64,000 nucleotides of DNA from Lachnospiraceae bacterium AF51-6-b8A (GCA_027682585.1 JAQCZH010000001.1:62001-126000); one strand, 5' to 3'. Shown: positions 26,211-35,387, counted from the first letter of the stretch. Made by a program: numbers and translations. Notes: generated by a model not told the origin, from the letters alone.

Positions 26211-27644
26211 TTGATTCATCAGTTTAAAAACAATGGCTACAATATTGTCCTGGATGTTAACTCTGGTGCCATACATGTGGTAGATGATGCGACCTATGAC
26301 ATCATCGGGATGTATGAGCGGGAGGATAGGGAAGAGATCGAAAAGGTGATTCTGGCTAAATATCCCGATACCAGCCAGGCTGATCTGGAGGAGATTTTTG
26401 ACGAGATTCAGGCCCTGATCGATGACAAGTCTCTCTTTACGCCAGACAGCTATGAGACCTATATGGATGATGTCTTAAAGCGCCGTCCTACAGTAGTTAA
26501 GGCCCTCTGTCTCAATGTGGCCCATGACTGCAACCTGGCCTGCAGGTATTGTTTCGCGGACGAGGGAACTTACTGCGGAGGCCCCAGAGAACTTATGAGC
26601 TTTGAGACCGGAAAGAATGCTTTCGATTTCCTGATTGCCAATTCCGGTAACCGGAGGAATCTGGAGGTGGACTTCTTTGGCGGAGAACCTCTTATGAACT
26701 GGGAGGTGGTCAAGCAGCTGGTGATCTATGGAAGACAGCAGGAAAAGATCTACAACAAGAACTTTCGCTTCACGCTGACCACCAACGGCGTTCTTCTGAA
26801 CGACGAGATTCAGGACTTCCTCAACCGAGAGATGAGCAATGTCGTTCTCTCAATTGACGGAAGGAAGGAGATCCACAATCTGATGCGTCCCTTCCGCGGC
26901 GGTCAGTCTTCCTATGAGAAGATTGTCCCTAAGTTCCAGAAGCTGGCGGAGTCCAGGGGACAGCAGAAATACTATGCCAGGGGAACATTTACCAGGAATA
27001 ATCTGGACTTCTCCGAGGATGTCCTACATATCGCAGATCTTGGCTTTAAGCAGATCTCTGTTGAGCCTGTCGTGGCACAGCCCACAGACGATTATGCGCT
27101 TTGTGAAGAGGATCTGCCCAAGCTCTTTGCCGAGTATGATAAACTGGCTGCGGAGATGGTCAGGCGCAGGGGAAGCGATCAGGACTTCAACTTCTTTCAC
27201 TTTATGATTGATCTGGAGGGTGGACCCTGCGTGGCTAAGCGTTTGTCCGGCTGCGGTTCGGGCACCGAGTATGTCTGCATTACCCCCAATGGCGATATCT
27301 ATCCCTGTCATCAGTTTGCGGGGAACAAAGATTTCGTTATGGGGAATATCAACGACGGAACCGGACTGGTTCGAACGGATATTCGCGATGAATTTAAGCT
27401 CTGTAATGTCTATGCCAAGGATAAGTGCAGGGACTGCTTCGCCAAGTTCTACTGTTCCGGGGGTTGTGCGGCGAATTCTTATAACTTCAAGGGCAAGATC
27501 AATGACACCTACGATCTGGGCTGTGCCCTGCAGCAGAAGCGAATCGAGTGTTCCATCATGATTAAGGCAGCTCAGGCTGCTGCGGCAGAGGATTATACTT
27601 CCGAACATGATGAGCAGGTAATGCGTCCGGCGCAATTGTGTTAG
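26211..27644 (+). CDS. SCIFF peptide radical SAM maturase
   Basis: A 477-residue radical SAM/SPASM enzyme that installs thioether crosslinks in the SCIFF precursor encoded upstream. The N-terminal part (IHQFKNNGYNIVLDVNSGAIHVVDDATYDII) is the peptide-recognition region of this family. The SAM cluster motif is CNLACRYC near residue 107, with GGEPLMNWEVV and TTNGVLL downstream. The C-terminal SPASM/twitch cysteines are in CGSGTEYVCITPNGDIYPCHQ and CRDCFAKFYCSGGC. The start is a TTG (26211) preceded by GGAGAGAAG; it fits the family N-terminus. SCIFF, maturase and secDF commonly lie together in Clostridia. Confidence 0.93.
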   Translation: MIHQFKNNGYNIVLDVNSGAIHVVDDATYDIIGMYEREDREEIEKVILAKYPDTSQADLEEIFDEIQALIDDKSLFTPDSYETYMDDVLKRRPTVVKALCLNVAHDCNLACRYCFADEGTYCGGPRELMSFETGKNAFDFLIANSGNRRNLEVDFFGGEPLMNWEVVKQLVIYGRQQEKIYNKNFRFTLTTNGVLLNDEIQDFLNREMSNVVLSIDGRKEIHNLMRPFRGGQSSYEKIVPKFQKLAESRGQQKYYARGTFTRNNLDFSEDVLHIADLGFKQISVEPVVAQPTDDYALCEEDLPKLFAEYDKLAAEMVRRRGSDQDFNFFHFMIDLEGGPCVAKRLSGCGSGTEYVCITPNGDIYPCHQFAGNKDFVMGNINDGTGLVRTDIRDEFKLCNVYAKDKCRDCFAKFYCSGGCAANSYNFKGKINDTYDLGCALQQKRIECSIMIKAAQAAAAEDYTSEHDEQVMRPAQLC

Positions 27645-27649
27645 CAGTG

Positions 27650-27679
27650 ACGACACTTTTGCTCCGGCAAAAGTGTCGT
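27650..27679 (+). terminator. Hairpin after the SCIFF maturase
   Basis: A perfect 13-bp inverted repeat (27650-27662 and 27667-27679) with a TCCG loop just past the maturase stop. It has only TTAAAG behind it, so termination may be inefficient. Confidence 0.5.
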
Positions 27680-27804
27680 TAAAGATGAGAAACGTTAATC
27701 AAAGGGACTGGTTAAAGCGAAGCAAATCCGGGTGGATTTCTGCTTTTTGATTTCTGATGTGTTAAAATATACCGGATGTTTGTCCTGCCGTAGCCGGGGG
27801 TTGT

Positions 27805-27866
27805 GGCGAGTTGGAACAGCAGAATGAACACTCCGCGAGCATTCTGCTGTCGTGAATAAGGAACGA
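27805..27866. repeat. Intergenic palindromic repeat, copy 1
   Basis: ACAGCAGAATG (27819-27829) and CATTCTGCTGT (27841-27851) form a perfect 11-bp stem around ACACTCCGCGAG. The GAATG-ACA-TCCGC-AGCATT core also occurs at about 40222-40253, and related GAGCATT/GTGAA words occur near 30248. It lies in front of secDF. Confidence 0.5.
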
Positions 27867-27879
27867 AGGAGAGTTAAGC

Positions 27880-30231
27880 ATGAATCGTATGAAAAAGCGG
27901 ACGGCAGTCCTGTGGCTTGTCATACTGATCCTGATCCTGGGATCTCTGGGGGTGATGAGTTTTCATGTCATTCGACAGACCAAGTCTACAGACAGCAAGG
28001 GACTGAAGCTGGGACTTGATCTGGCAGGTGGCGTTTCTATTACCTATCAGGCGAAGGGAGATACGCCCTCATCCCAGCAGATGAAGGACACCATCGCTAA
28101 GCTGCAGTCTCGTATTGAGAACGATCTGGGAGACGGACAGACCACCACAGAAGCCAATGTCTATCAGGTGGGAGATAATCGTATTACCGTTGAAATTCCC
28201 GGGGTCAAGGATGCCAATGCGATTCTGGCGCAGTTGGGTACGCCTGGTAAGCTCTATTTCATCAAGCAGACCGGATCTGATGGCTCTGCCAACTACCAGG
28301 TCAGCCAGAAGAGCGGTCAGTATGAATTGACCAAATCAATGGACCAGCTGCAGGCTGATGGATCCATTGTTCTGACCGGTTCTGATGTTACCTCTTCGAA
28401 GGCCGGCTATGAGACACAGCAGACCGGGGCGCAGAAGCCTGTCGTTCAGATTTCTCTGAATGAGAACGGAACCAAGGCCTTTGCCGACGCAACAACACAG
28501 GCCAAGGAGAAGGGGCAGTCCATCGGTATCTATTATGATGGGAAGTTTGTCTCTGTTCCCAGGGTAGACGCGGCAATCACGGATGGCAGCGCTGTTATTA
28601 ATGGGATGAGCAGCTATGAAGAGGCAGAAAAGCTGGCTACTTATATCCGTATTGGCGGGCTGGACATCGAGCTGGAGGAAATGCAGTCCGAGGTTGTTGG
28701 AGCTCAGCTCGGGAGCAATGCTGTATCTACAGCTCTTTTGGCAGCCGGTATCGGTCTCGCTATTGTCATGGTATTCATGATTGCCCTCTACCTGCTTCCC
28801 GGTCTTGCAGCTGCGATCGCTCTGACCCTTTACACAGTAATGACAGTAGCTATTCTCTATGCCTTTAATGTGACCCTGACCCTTCCCGGTGTAGCCGGTG
28901 TCATTCTCTCGTTGGGGATGGCTGTAGATGCGAATGCCATTATCTTTGCCCGAATCCGTGAGGAGATTTCTGCCGGGGCAAATGTTCGCAACGCTGTTGC
29001 TGCAGGTTTTCACAAAGCGCTTGGAGCTATTATCGATGGCAACGTAACAACACTGATCGCGGCCGCTGTTCTGGGACTTCTGGGATCCGGCACGGTCAGG
29101 GGGTTTGCCATTACACTGGCGATCGGTGTCGTTCTGTCTATGTTTACAGCTCTGCTGATTACCAGGCTGATTATTAACATCTTCATGGCATTGGGAGCCC
29201 GCAATCCAAAGGCTTATGGTAAGTCCAGGGAGTGGCCGAGGATTAACTTTATTGGGAGAAGGTGGCTCTTTATCGGCATTTCTCTGGCTGTGATCTGCGC
29301 GGGTGTGATTGGGCTTGGTTTTTATCAGGCCTCCACAGGCAAGGCTCTTAATTACAGTCTGGAGTTCTCGGGCGGGACTTCTACAACCGTAAGTTTTGAT
29401 CAGGCCTATAGTCTGCAGGAGGCGCAGAGCCAGATTGTACCAGTCTTTGAGTCGGTTACTGGTGACCACGATGTCCAGGTGCAGACAGTGCAGAACTCCA
29501 AGCAGATCATTTTTAAGACCAGAACCCTGAATCTGGAGGAACGTAAGAGTCTGAATGAAGCCCTGAACCAGAAGTTCGCAGTACCTGAGTCAGAGATCAG
29601 CTCAGAGAATATTTCATCTACCATTGGTGGTGAGATGCGAAGAGCAGCCCTGATCGCAGTGATTGTAGCAGTGTTCTTCATGCTGATTTATATTTGGCTG
29701 CGATTCAGAGATTTTCGATTTGCCTCCTCTGCCATTATTGCCCTGGTACATGATGTTCTGATTGTCCTGACGATGTATGCGATTTTCCGTATGTCCGTCG
29801 GCTCCGCTTTCATCGCATGCATTCTGACAGTAGTCGGTTATTCAGTGAACGATACCATTGTTATTTTTGATCGTCACCGGGACAACCTGAAGGCGCTGGG
29901 TGATACGAGTAGGGAGAGCCTGGCGGAGATGGCCAATGAGGGGGTTCGTCAGACACTGGGCCGATCTTTGTCTACATCCTTTACAACAGCAGTCATGGTG
30001 CTGATGCTTTTAATTCTGGGAACTTCCACCATGAGAGAATTTGCCTTCCCGCTTCTGGTCGGTGTTGTTTCAGGTACTTATTCTTCGATCTTTATCGCGA
30101 CCCCGCTCTGGTATATGATGCGGTCTCGCAGCAAGGCGCAGTCTGTAGATGGTCCTGTTAAGGTTACAGCGAATGAGGATAAGGCTGCCAGAAAGAAAAA
30201 GAAGGCGCAGATGGCTAAGACGCGCAGATAA
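27880..30231 (+). CDS. secDF: Fused protein-export membrane proteins SecD-SecF
   Basis: A 783-residue RND-type membrane protein in which SecD and SecF are joined, as in Bacillus. It uses the proton gradient to help late steps of Sec export. The SecD half shows LKLGLDLAGGVSITY, the P1 domain (residues 40-260), and the conserved SLGMAVDANAIIFARIREE. The SecF half starts near residue 450 with INFIGRRW, then NYSLEFSGGTSTTV and VGYSVNDTIVIFDRHRDN. A Lys/Arg-rich cytoplasmic tail ends the protein. It lies downstream of the SCIFF genes, but a repeat-bearing gap of 235 bases suggests a separate promoter. Confidence 0.95.
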   Translation: MNRMKKRTAVLWLVILILILGSLGVMSFHVIRQTKSTDSKGLKLGLDLAGGVSITYQAKGDTPSSQQMKDTIAKLQSRIENDLGDGQTTTEANVYQVGDNRITVEIPGVKDANAILAQLGTPGKLYFIKQTGSDGSANYQVSQKSGQYELTKSMDQLQADGSIVLTGSDVTSSKAGYETQQTGAQKPVVQISLNENGTKAFADATTQAKEKGQSIGIYYDGKFVSVPRVDAAITDGSAVINGMSSYEEAEKLATYIRIGGLDIELEEMQSEVVGAQLGSNAVSTALLAAGIGLAIVMVFMIALYLLPGLAAAIALTLYTVMTVAILYAFNVTLTLPGVAGVILSLGMAVDANAIIFARIREEISAGANVRNAVAAGFHKALGAIIDGNVTTLIAAAVLGLLGSGTVRGFAITLAIGVVLSMFTALLITRLIINIFMALGARNPKAYGKSREWPRINFIGRRWLFIGISLAVICAGVIGLGFYQASTGKALNYSLEFSGGTSTTVSFDQAYSLQEAQSQIVPVFESVTGDHDVQVQTVQNSKQIIFKTRTLNLEERKSLNEALNQKFAVPESEISSENISSTIGGEMRRAALIAVIVAVFFMLIYIWLRFRDFRFASSAIIALVHDVLIVLTMYAIFRMSVGSAFIACILTVVGYSVNDTIVIFDRHRDNLKALGDTSRESLAEMANEGVRQTLGRSLSTSFTTAVMVLMLLILGTSTMREFAFPLLVGVVSGTYSSIFIATPLWYMMRSRSKAQSVDGPVKVTANEDKAARKKKKAQMAKTRR

Positions 30232-30239
30232 TAGAATGT

Positions 30240-30315
30240 GCGTTTTGAGAGCATTTGATTGCCGTGAATCATATCGAGTGCACCTTCCAATCGATCGATG
30301 GTTATGAACAATCAA
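30240..30315. repeat. Intergenic palindromic repeat, copy 2
   Basis: GAGCATTTGATTGCCGTGAATCAT (from about 30248) followed by ATCGAGTGCACCTTCC and later TTATGAACAATC aligns imperfectly with the repeat at 40195-40320. It lies just past secDF. The rest of the gap to 30492 holds no gene that I can support. Confidence 0.45.
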
Positions 30316-30492
30316 ATCTAATGGTCTTGCGTCCAGTCCGTAAGAGGCAGAGGGTCGATCACCGTATTTCGTGCTTGTTTCGCATGCGCGATGTACGGTG
30401 GTCGGCTCTCTTTTCGGCTCTGTTTCAAATGTTGGGGCGGAATCCTTCGGGAACCGGCTCCATTCCTGTGCTGTGCGCCCGACGGCATGTTT

Positions 30493-31518
30493 CTAACCGG
30501 CGTGAGTCTGGAATCTCGGCTCGTCTTCGCGGCGGCAAACACTGGAATCTCCCAGGTCTTCCTTGGCTTCCTCCGGCAGTTCCAAGCAGAGGTGCCCTTG
30601 CCTGCGGCTGAAGAAGTAGACGTGGTCGGAGAGAATATCCTCTCCGGGAACCTGTGCCGTGTTGACCTGAACGACCATGTCATCCAGACGCTTTTGAGAC
30701 ATCAGAGATGTATAAGGCGTGATGAGAACTTCATGGATGGACGAGGGGATGATGATCAGATCACAGGACAGCTTGCCTGCGATATCAGACAGAAGTTCGG
30801 GGTAGAGGATGGCAGCAGCTCCATATAGCCTGGCCTGGTTGCTGAGGACGAAGAGGGGAGGACTTACGAGTTGATCATCATTTGGGCAAGAGGACCCAAG
30901 TGAATCTGACAGTCGGTTCTCTTCAGGGGCGGATATCTGATCCAGAAGGTCTGACAGAGGCTGGAATGTGTAGGGAAGAAAGCGGGGCGTGTTGAATTCC
31001 GCGATTGAGAGGAGATCTTCCGTGGCGGGACTCCCCCAGGCTTTCAGATGACTGTTGTGAATCAGGACGCTGGCGTGATGCCCTTCCGGGTCTTCCAGGA
31101 GAATGGCGAAGACAACCGCCAGATCCAGAAAATCGATGTGCGGAATATCGAGCAGGAGATTTTGATTATCCGTCTGCTTCAGGATGCGGAAGACTAAATG
31201 CTGACGAATATAGGCAAAGTCGGCAAAACGTTCGACGTCAAAAGGCGGATCCGTTCTGCGCTTTTGATAGCAGTCTATGATTTCCCTGAAGACAGTATCA
31301 AAGGAGGAACCTTTCTCATAGCGCTCATAGTAGTAGTTCAGATAGATGTTGGGGGTAAGATTGCAGTCCGGCGCATAGATCATCAGAGAATCCAGAGTGA
31401 TCGCATTGGTCTTTAGAATACTGCTGATATGAATGTCATACTCCGCGGGAAATTCCAGGCGGAGTTGCTTTAAGAGCTGTGCTTTGAAGTCCGAATAGGA
31501 TATAAGATTTGCTGTCAT
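30493..31518 (-). CDS. DUF5688-type protein
   Basis: A 341-residue soluble protein resembling the DUF5688 family, widespread and often multicopy in Lachnospiraceae, function unknown. Supporting features are the N-terminal LRLEFPAEYDIHISSILKTNAITLDSLMIYAPDCNLTPNIYLNYYYERYEKG, then LDIPHIDFLDLAVVFAILL, and LFVLSNQARLYGAAAILYPELLSDIA in the C-terminal half. No signal peptide or membrane span. A polar, acidic linker lies at about residues 195-220. The ATG is preceded by AGGAAGAT. It stands alone. Confidence 0.65.
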   Translation of the reverse strand: MTANLISYSDFKAQLLKQLRLEFPAEYDIHISSILKTNAITLDSLMIYAPDCNLTPNIYLNYYYERYEKGSSFDTVFREIIDCYQKRRTDPPFDVERFADFAYIRQHLVFRILKQTDNQNLLLDIPHIDFLDLAVVFAILLEDPEGHHASVLIHNSHLKAWGSPATEDLLSIAEFNTPRFLPYTFQPLSDLLDQISAPEENRLSDSLGSSCPNDDQLVSPPLFVLSNQARLYGAAAILYPELLSDIAGKLSCDLIIIPSSIHEVLITPYTSLMSQKRLDDMVVQVNTAQVPGEDILSDHVYFFSRRQGHLCLELPEEAKEDLGDSSVCRREDEPRFQTHAG

Positions 31519-31721
31519 GTATCTTCCTCATAGACATGACAGGATAAGAAAGCGGTGGGAGACCACGAGTTGATTATAGCATGGAAGGCGAGGGGCTCCT
31601 ATCGGGCGAAAGCAACAAAGTTCTCCTCTGTCTTTCGGTCAAGTTGTCTGAAGAAATGTATCGGAAGAGGTGGCCGCGGAAGATACAGATGACGAGGTGC
31701 CAGGGCGGATGATGGATTGCA
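31519..31721. other. Intergenic region without recognised content
   Basis: The stretch between the DUF5688 gene and the hsp20 terminator. It should carry the DUF5688 promoter (TATAAT-like ATTATAGC near 31573 on the plus strand reads as GCTATAAT on the minus strand). I see nothing else. Confidence 0.35.
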
Positions 31722-31763
31722 AGAAAAATCCCCGGTCTCGCAAAGAGGATCGCGAGGCCGGGG
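31722..31763 (-). terminator. Terminator of hsp20
   Basis: A 12-bp stem with one T/G mismatch position (31730-31741 and 31752-31763) followed on the minus strand by ATTTTTCTT. It lies 60 bases past the hsp20 stop. Confidence 0.85.
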
Positions 31764-31821
31764 AGAGGAAAGTGAGAGATATATCACAAACAAAAGGCTT
31801 GTCCTGCATGCACATTGCAGA

Positions 31822-32268
31822 TTAACCTTCAATCAGTACCTGCGAAGGTTTCTCTTCAACCTGCTTGGTCTCTTCCTTGGGAACGTTGAGCGTGAGAACT
31901 CCGTCCTTGAAAGATGCCTTGATATCGGAAGCATCCAGGTGTTCACCGACGTAGAAGCTTCTCTGGAAGGATCCGGAGTAGCGCTCACGGCGGATATAAT
32001 GTCCCTCATCATCCTTCTGGTCATTGTTCTGTTCTCTCTTGGCTGAGATAGTCAGATAACCCTGCTTGAGATCAACATTGACATCGTCCCTGCTGAAGCC
32101 GGGCAGATCCATCGTCAGCTCATATGCGCCCTCGAGATCTTTGATGTCAGCTCTTAAGTTGGCAACACCATTCTGCTGGGAAGCCATCTTACCTGTGGGC
32201 CAGAAGAAATCATCATTGAAGAAGTGATCAAATACATTGTCGGATAGAATACTAGGTGTCATAAACAT
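31822..32268 (-). CDS. Small heat shock protein, Hsp20 family
   Basis: A 148-residue ATP-independent chaperone that holds unfolding proteins. An N-terminal arm (MFMTPSILSDNVFDHFFNDDFFW) is followed by the alpha-crystallin domain (about residues 40-135), including AYELTMDLPGFSRDDVNVDLKQGYLTISAKR, YSGSFQRSFYVGEHLD and GVLTLNVPK. The ATG at 32268 follows AAAGGAG and gives the family start; the frame is open far upstream but that part overlaps the promoter. A CIRCE element overlaps its promoter, so HrcA control is expected. Confidence 0.93.
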   Translation of the reverse strand: MFMTPSILSDNVFDHFFNDDFFWPTGKMASQQNGVANLRADIKDLEGAYELTMDLPGFSRDDVNVDLKQGYLTISAKREQNNDQKDDEGHYIRRERYSGSFQRSFYVGEHLDASDIKASFKDGVLTLNVPKEETKQVEEKPSQVLIEG

Positions 32269-32400
32269 ATGAAACTCCTTTCTTTCTGCAGAAATCACAT
32301 TGGCGAATTGCGATTGGGATTTGCAATCCGCACCTTGAGAAAGCTTGATGCAAGAACCTTCTTTGGGCTCCGGCCGCTTCTCTGATTTCCTTTTGACTAT

Positions 32401-32443
32401 GTTATACACCGAGTTGTTAGCACTGTCAATAGGCGAGTGCTAA
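32401..32443 (-). promoter_or_regulatory. hsp20 promoter overlapped by a CIRCE operator
   Basis: TTAGCACTG-N9-GAGTGCTAA (32417-32443) matches the HrcA operator CIRCE at 17 of 18 arm positions. On the minus strand TTGACA (32424-32429) and TATAAC (32401-32406) are 17 bases apart, so the -35 box lies inside the operator spacer. HrcA binding would exclude RNA polymerase until heat stress. Confidence 0.9.
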
Positions 32444-32663
32444 AAAATTAAGTTTTTTTGCAATTGCCGGAATTCCTTATGCATGGAGCCAGGCCTTTAC
32501 TGTTTATTTCAATAAATCTTTTGTGAGGGCCACAAATAATAGCTGTTTTTGGATGATCCGCTTACAATATTTGTCTGCCAAGCCGTAGGAATCTTCCATG
32601 GCAGCGATAAAACAGATGCTCTGCCAAGCGTTAAAGTGAGCTTCTTGTAAATTTCACTGCCAT

Positions 32664-32709
32664 GAAAAAAAGAGCTGTGAAGAAAGAAAATCCCCCATTC
32701 TCACAACTC
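32664..32709 (-). terminator. Terminator of the tRNA-Thr transcript
   Basis: On the minus strand GAGTTGTGA pairs with TCACAGCTC (one G-U pair) and is followed by TTTTTTTC. It lies 20 bases past the tRNA 3' end. Confidence 0.8.
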
Positions 32710-32728
32710 CTGATAGAAAAGCCTCAAA

Positions 32729-32801
32729 AGCTTCTAATCGGACTCGAACCGATGACCCCTTCATTACGAGTGAAGTGCACTACCAACTGTGCTATAGAAG
32801 C
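32729..32801 (-). tRNA. tRNA-Thr (anticodon CGT)
   Basis: A full cloverleaf on the minus strand: acceptor GCTTCTA/TAGAAGC, D-arm GCAC/GTGC, anticodon arm CTTCA-CTCGTAA-TGAAG with anticodon CGT, and T-arm ATCGG-TTCGAGT-CCGAT. The CCA end is not encoded (the sequence continues TTTT). A consensus promoter and a terminator flank it, so it is a single-gene transcript. Confidence 0.96.
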
Positions 32802-32811
32802 GTATGAAGCG

Positions 32812-32840
32812 ATTATACGGGAGTGAGAGGCATTTTGCAA
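32812..32840 (-). promoter_or_regulatory. Promoter of tRNA-Thr
   Basis: On the minus strand TTGCAA and TATAAT are 17 bases apart, with the -10 box ending 11 bases before the tRNA 5' end. Confidence 0.8.
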
Positions 32841-32854
32841 GAAAAGCTTACTGA

Positions 32855-32884
32855 TTGGAACAAGCGGGGCCTCCCTGTTATAAT
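32855..32884 (+). promoter_or_regulatory. Promoter running into the queH start codon
   Basis: TTGGAA (32855-32860) and TATAAT (32879-32884) have an 18-base spacer. The predicted transcription start (about 32891) coincides with the preferred queH ATG at 32892. Confidence 0.6.
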
Positions 32885-32891
32885 GGCAAGC

Positions 32892-33602
32892 ATGAATAAG
32901 GTAAATTATCAGAAAGTACTGGATCAGACTCTGGCAGAGCTACAGGAAAAGGGAAGGGTTCCCCGCCTGCTCATTCACTCCTGCTGCGCCCCCTGTTCTT
33001 CTTATGTTCTGGAGTATCTGTCCCGGTACTTTGATATAACGGATTATTTCTATAATCCCAATATCTATCCGGCCCAGGAGCATGAGCACCGGATTCGGGA
33101 ATTGAGCCGCTTCATTGAACGAATGCCGTCTGAACATTCCATTACCTTTCTTGCCGGAGACTACGAGGAAAAGAAATACTACGAGGCGGTTCGAGGCCTG
33201 GAAAATGAACCCGAGCGGGGCAGGCGCTGTGAGGTATGCTTTCGCCTGCGCCTGGAGGAGGCGGCGAAGAAGGCCAAAGAGCTGGGAATAGATTACTTCA
33301 CAACCACCCTCTCCATTTCTCCCATGAAAGACGAGCAGCTTTTGAACGCGATCGGAGCTGAGATGGGAGAGAAGTATGGTGTCAGCTATCTTTACTCGGA
33401 TTTCAAGAAAAAAGGCGGTTATCTGCGGTCGACCCAGCTGTCGAGAGAATATGGTCTCTATCGCCAGGATTACTGCGGCTGTGTCTTCTCGATGCGGGAG
33501 CGTGAGAGGCTGCTGTTCCAAAAGCGGATTTCAGAGAACAGCCTGCCGGAGAGATCACGTCCTTCGCAGGAGAAAGCGAGATGGGGGGAGAACATTGACT
33601 GA
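32892..33602 (+). CDS. queH: Epoxyqueuosine reductase QueH
   Basis: A 236-residue enzyme of the DUF208/QueH family, reducing epoxyqueuosine to queuosine in tRNA. The conserved cysteine motifs are all present: LLIHSCCAPCSSYVLEYLS, GRRCEVCFRLRL and QDYCGCVFSM, which bind an iron-sulfur cluster and metal. FTTTLSISPMKD is also typical. The open frame begins at 32823, but homologues start with a sequence like MNKVNYQK, and the promoter -10 box lies just before this ATG. There is no good ribosome site, so the message may be nearly leaderless. Confidence 0.9.
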   Translation: MNKVNYQKVLDQTLAELQEKGRVPRLLIHSCCAPCSSYVLEYLSRYFDITDYFYNPNIYPAQEHEHRIRELSRFIERMPSEHSITFLAGDYEEKKYYEAVRGLENEPERGRRCEVCFRLRLEEAAKKAKELGIDYFTTTLSISPMKDEQLLNAIGAEMGEKYGVSYLYSDFKKKGGYLRSTQLSREYGLYRQDYCGCVFSMRERERLLFQKRISENSLPERSRPSQEKARWGENID

Positions 33603-33807
33603 AGTTAATCCGCATGGAAGTGGATTGGAAGCAGAGAGAATAAGGAGAATCATGTGATAAGTTTGGGGAAATGGCTGTGATTGTGATATGGAAAAATGAT
33701 TATGAAATTCGGGGAGAGAAAGATTTCGACATGGAAAAGGATTCTTAAGAGCAAGACATTCACTGAAATCAGGCAGAAAAATAACGGGAGAAAGACAGGA
33801 GGCAAAG

Positions 33808-35184
33808 ATGGCACAATTATGGGGTGGACGTTTCACTAAGGAGACAGACAAGCTGGTATACGCATTCAATGCCTCGATCGGCTTTGACCAAAAGTTCTTT
33901 ACAGAAGACCTGCGGGGGTCCCGGGCGCATGTGAAAATGCTGGCCAGGCAGGGGATTCTGACCCGGGAGGAGCGGGATCAGATTTTAGAGGGGCTGGACG
34001 GAATCGAGCAGGATGTGGCATCCGGTGTCCTTGAAATCACAGATCGCTATGAGGACATCCATTCTTTCGTCGAGGCGAACCTGATCGACCGCATCGGCGA
34101 TGCAGGCAAGAAACTTCACACCGGAAGAAGCCGTAATGACCAGGTGGCTCTGGATATGCGCCTTTTTACCCGCAAAAATGTCTGCGAACTGGATGGGGAA
34201 CTGCACGAGCTCCTGGAGGTGATTCTTCATATCATGGAGGAGAATACACAGACCATTATGCCGGGATTTACCCATCTGCAGAAGGCCCAGCCCATCAGTC
34301 TGGCCCATCATATGGGGGCCTACTTTGAGATGTTTAAGAGGGATCGTCTGCGGCTTGCAGATATTTACGGGCGCATGAACTACTGTCCTCTGGGCAGCGG
34401 GGCTCTGGCAGGAACTACCTATCCCCTGGACCGGGAGTACACGGCAGAACTTCTGGGATTTGATGGCCCTACAGAGAACGCAATGGACGGCGTCTCCGAC
34501 CGGGACTATCTGATCGAGTTCCTGTCCGCTATGTCCACGATCATGATGCACCTGTCCCGCTTCTCTGAGGAGGTCATCATCTGGAATTCCAACGAATATC
34601 GCTTTGTCGAGATTGATGATGCCTATTCCACCGGGTCCTCCATCATGCCGCAGAAGAAGAATCCGGATATCGCCGAGCTGGTGCGCGGCAAGACCGGCCG
34701 TGTCTATGGGGCGCTGGTGCAGATTCTGACCACGATGAAGGGGATTCCGCTGGCCTATAACAAGGATATGCAGGAGGACAAGGAGATGGCCTTCGATGCC
34801 ATGGACACAACGAAGGGATGTGTCCGTCTCTTTGCGGGCATGCTGAGAACCATGCATTTTAACAGGGAAGTTATGCTTGCTTCGGCCCGGCATGGCTTTA
34901 CCAATGCGACGGACGCCGCCGACTATCTGGTCCGTAAGGGAGTCCCCTTCCGTGATGCCCACGGGATTATCGGCCGTGTGGTTTTGTATTGTCTGGACAG
35001 GGGAATTGCTATCGATGATATGAAGCTGGAGGAGCTGCGCCAGTTCTCGCCGGCATTTGACGGGGATATCTATCAGGCGATTTCCATGCAGACCTGCGTT
35101 GCCAAGAGGCTGACCATCGGAGCGCCGGGGCCTGAGGCCATGGCAAGAGAGATCGCCCTTGCAAAGAGCTATCTGGAAAAGTAG
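33808..35184 (+). CDS. argH: Argininosuccinate lyase
   Basis: A 458-residue enzyme of the fumarase/aspartase superfamily, cleaving argininosuccinate to arginine and fumarate, the final arginine-biosynthesis step. The start MAQLWGGRFTKETDKLVYAFNASI is typical. HTGRSRNDQVALDMRLF and GFTHLQKAQPISLAHH contribute to the active site. The signature loop GSSIMPQKKNPD is near residue 276. An AGGAGGC site precedes the ATG. No argG is nearby, so the gene is separated from other arginine genes. Confidence 0.95.
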   Translation: MAQLWGGRFTKETDKLVYAFNASIGFDQKFFTEDLRGSRAHVKMLARQGILTREERDQILEGLDGIEQDVASGVLEITDRYEDIHSFVEANLIDRIGDAGKKLHTGRSRNDQVALDMRLFTRKNVCELDGELHELLEVILHIMEENTQTIMPGFTHLQKAQPISLAHHMGAYFEMFKRDRLRLADIYGRMNYCPLGSGALAGTTYPLDREYTAELLGFDGPTENAMDGVSDRDYLIEFLSAMSTIMMHLSRFSEEVIIWNSNEYRFVEIDDAYSTGSSIMPQKKNPDIAELVRGKTGRVYGALVQILTTMKGIPLAYNKDMQEDKEMAFDAMDTTKGCVRLFAGMLRTMHFNREVMLASARHGFTNATDAADYLVRKGVPFRDAHGIIGRVVLYCLDRGIAIDDMKLEELRQFSPAFDGDIYQAISMQTCVAKRLTIGAPGPEAMAREIALAKSYLEK

Positions 35185-35358
35185 CCGGCTATGAGTGATC
35201 CCAGCTGAGCTTGAAGCATTTGCTCCATACCGGGAAATATAAAAAGTCTGCGAGGGTCGGAAGAATGCCCAACTTGATTTGGAACGTTGAAAAAATCGCC
35301 AAGAAGTCCCATTCGAATTTGCGCATATTCGTCAAAACGTGGGAAATATGGATCTTCC

Positions 35359-35387
35359 TTGCATTTGCAGAGCCCCTCTTCTATGAT
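35359..35387 (+). promoter_or_regulatory. Probable asd promoter
   Basis: TTGCAT (35359-35364) and TATGAT (35382-35387) with a 17-base spacer, 50 bases before the asd ATG. Confidence 0.6.
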
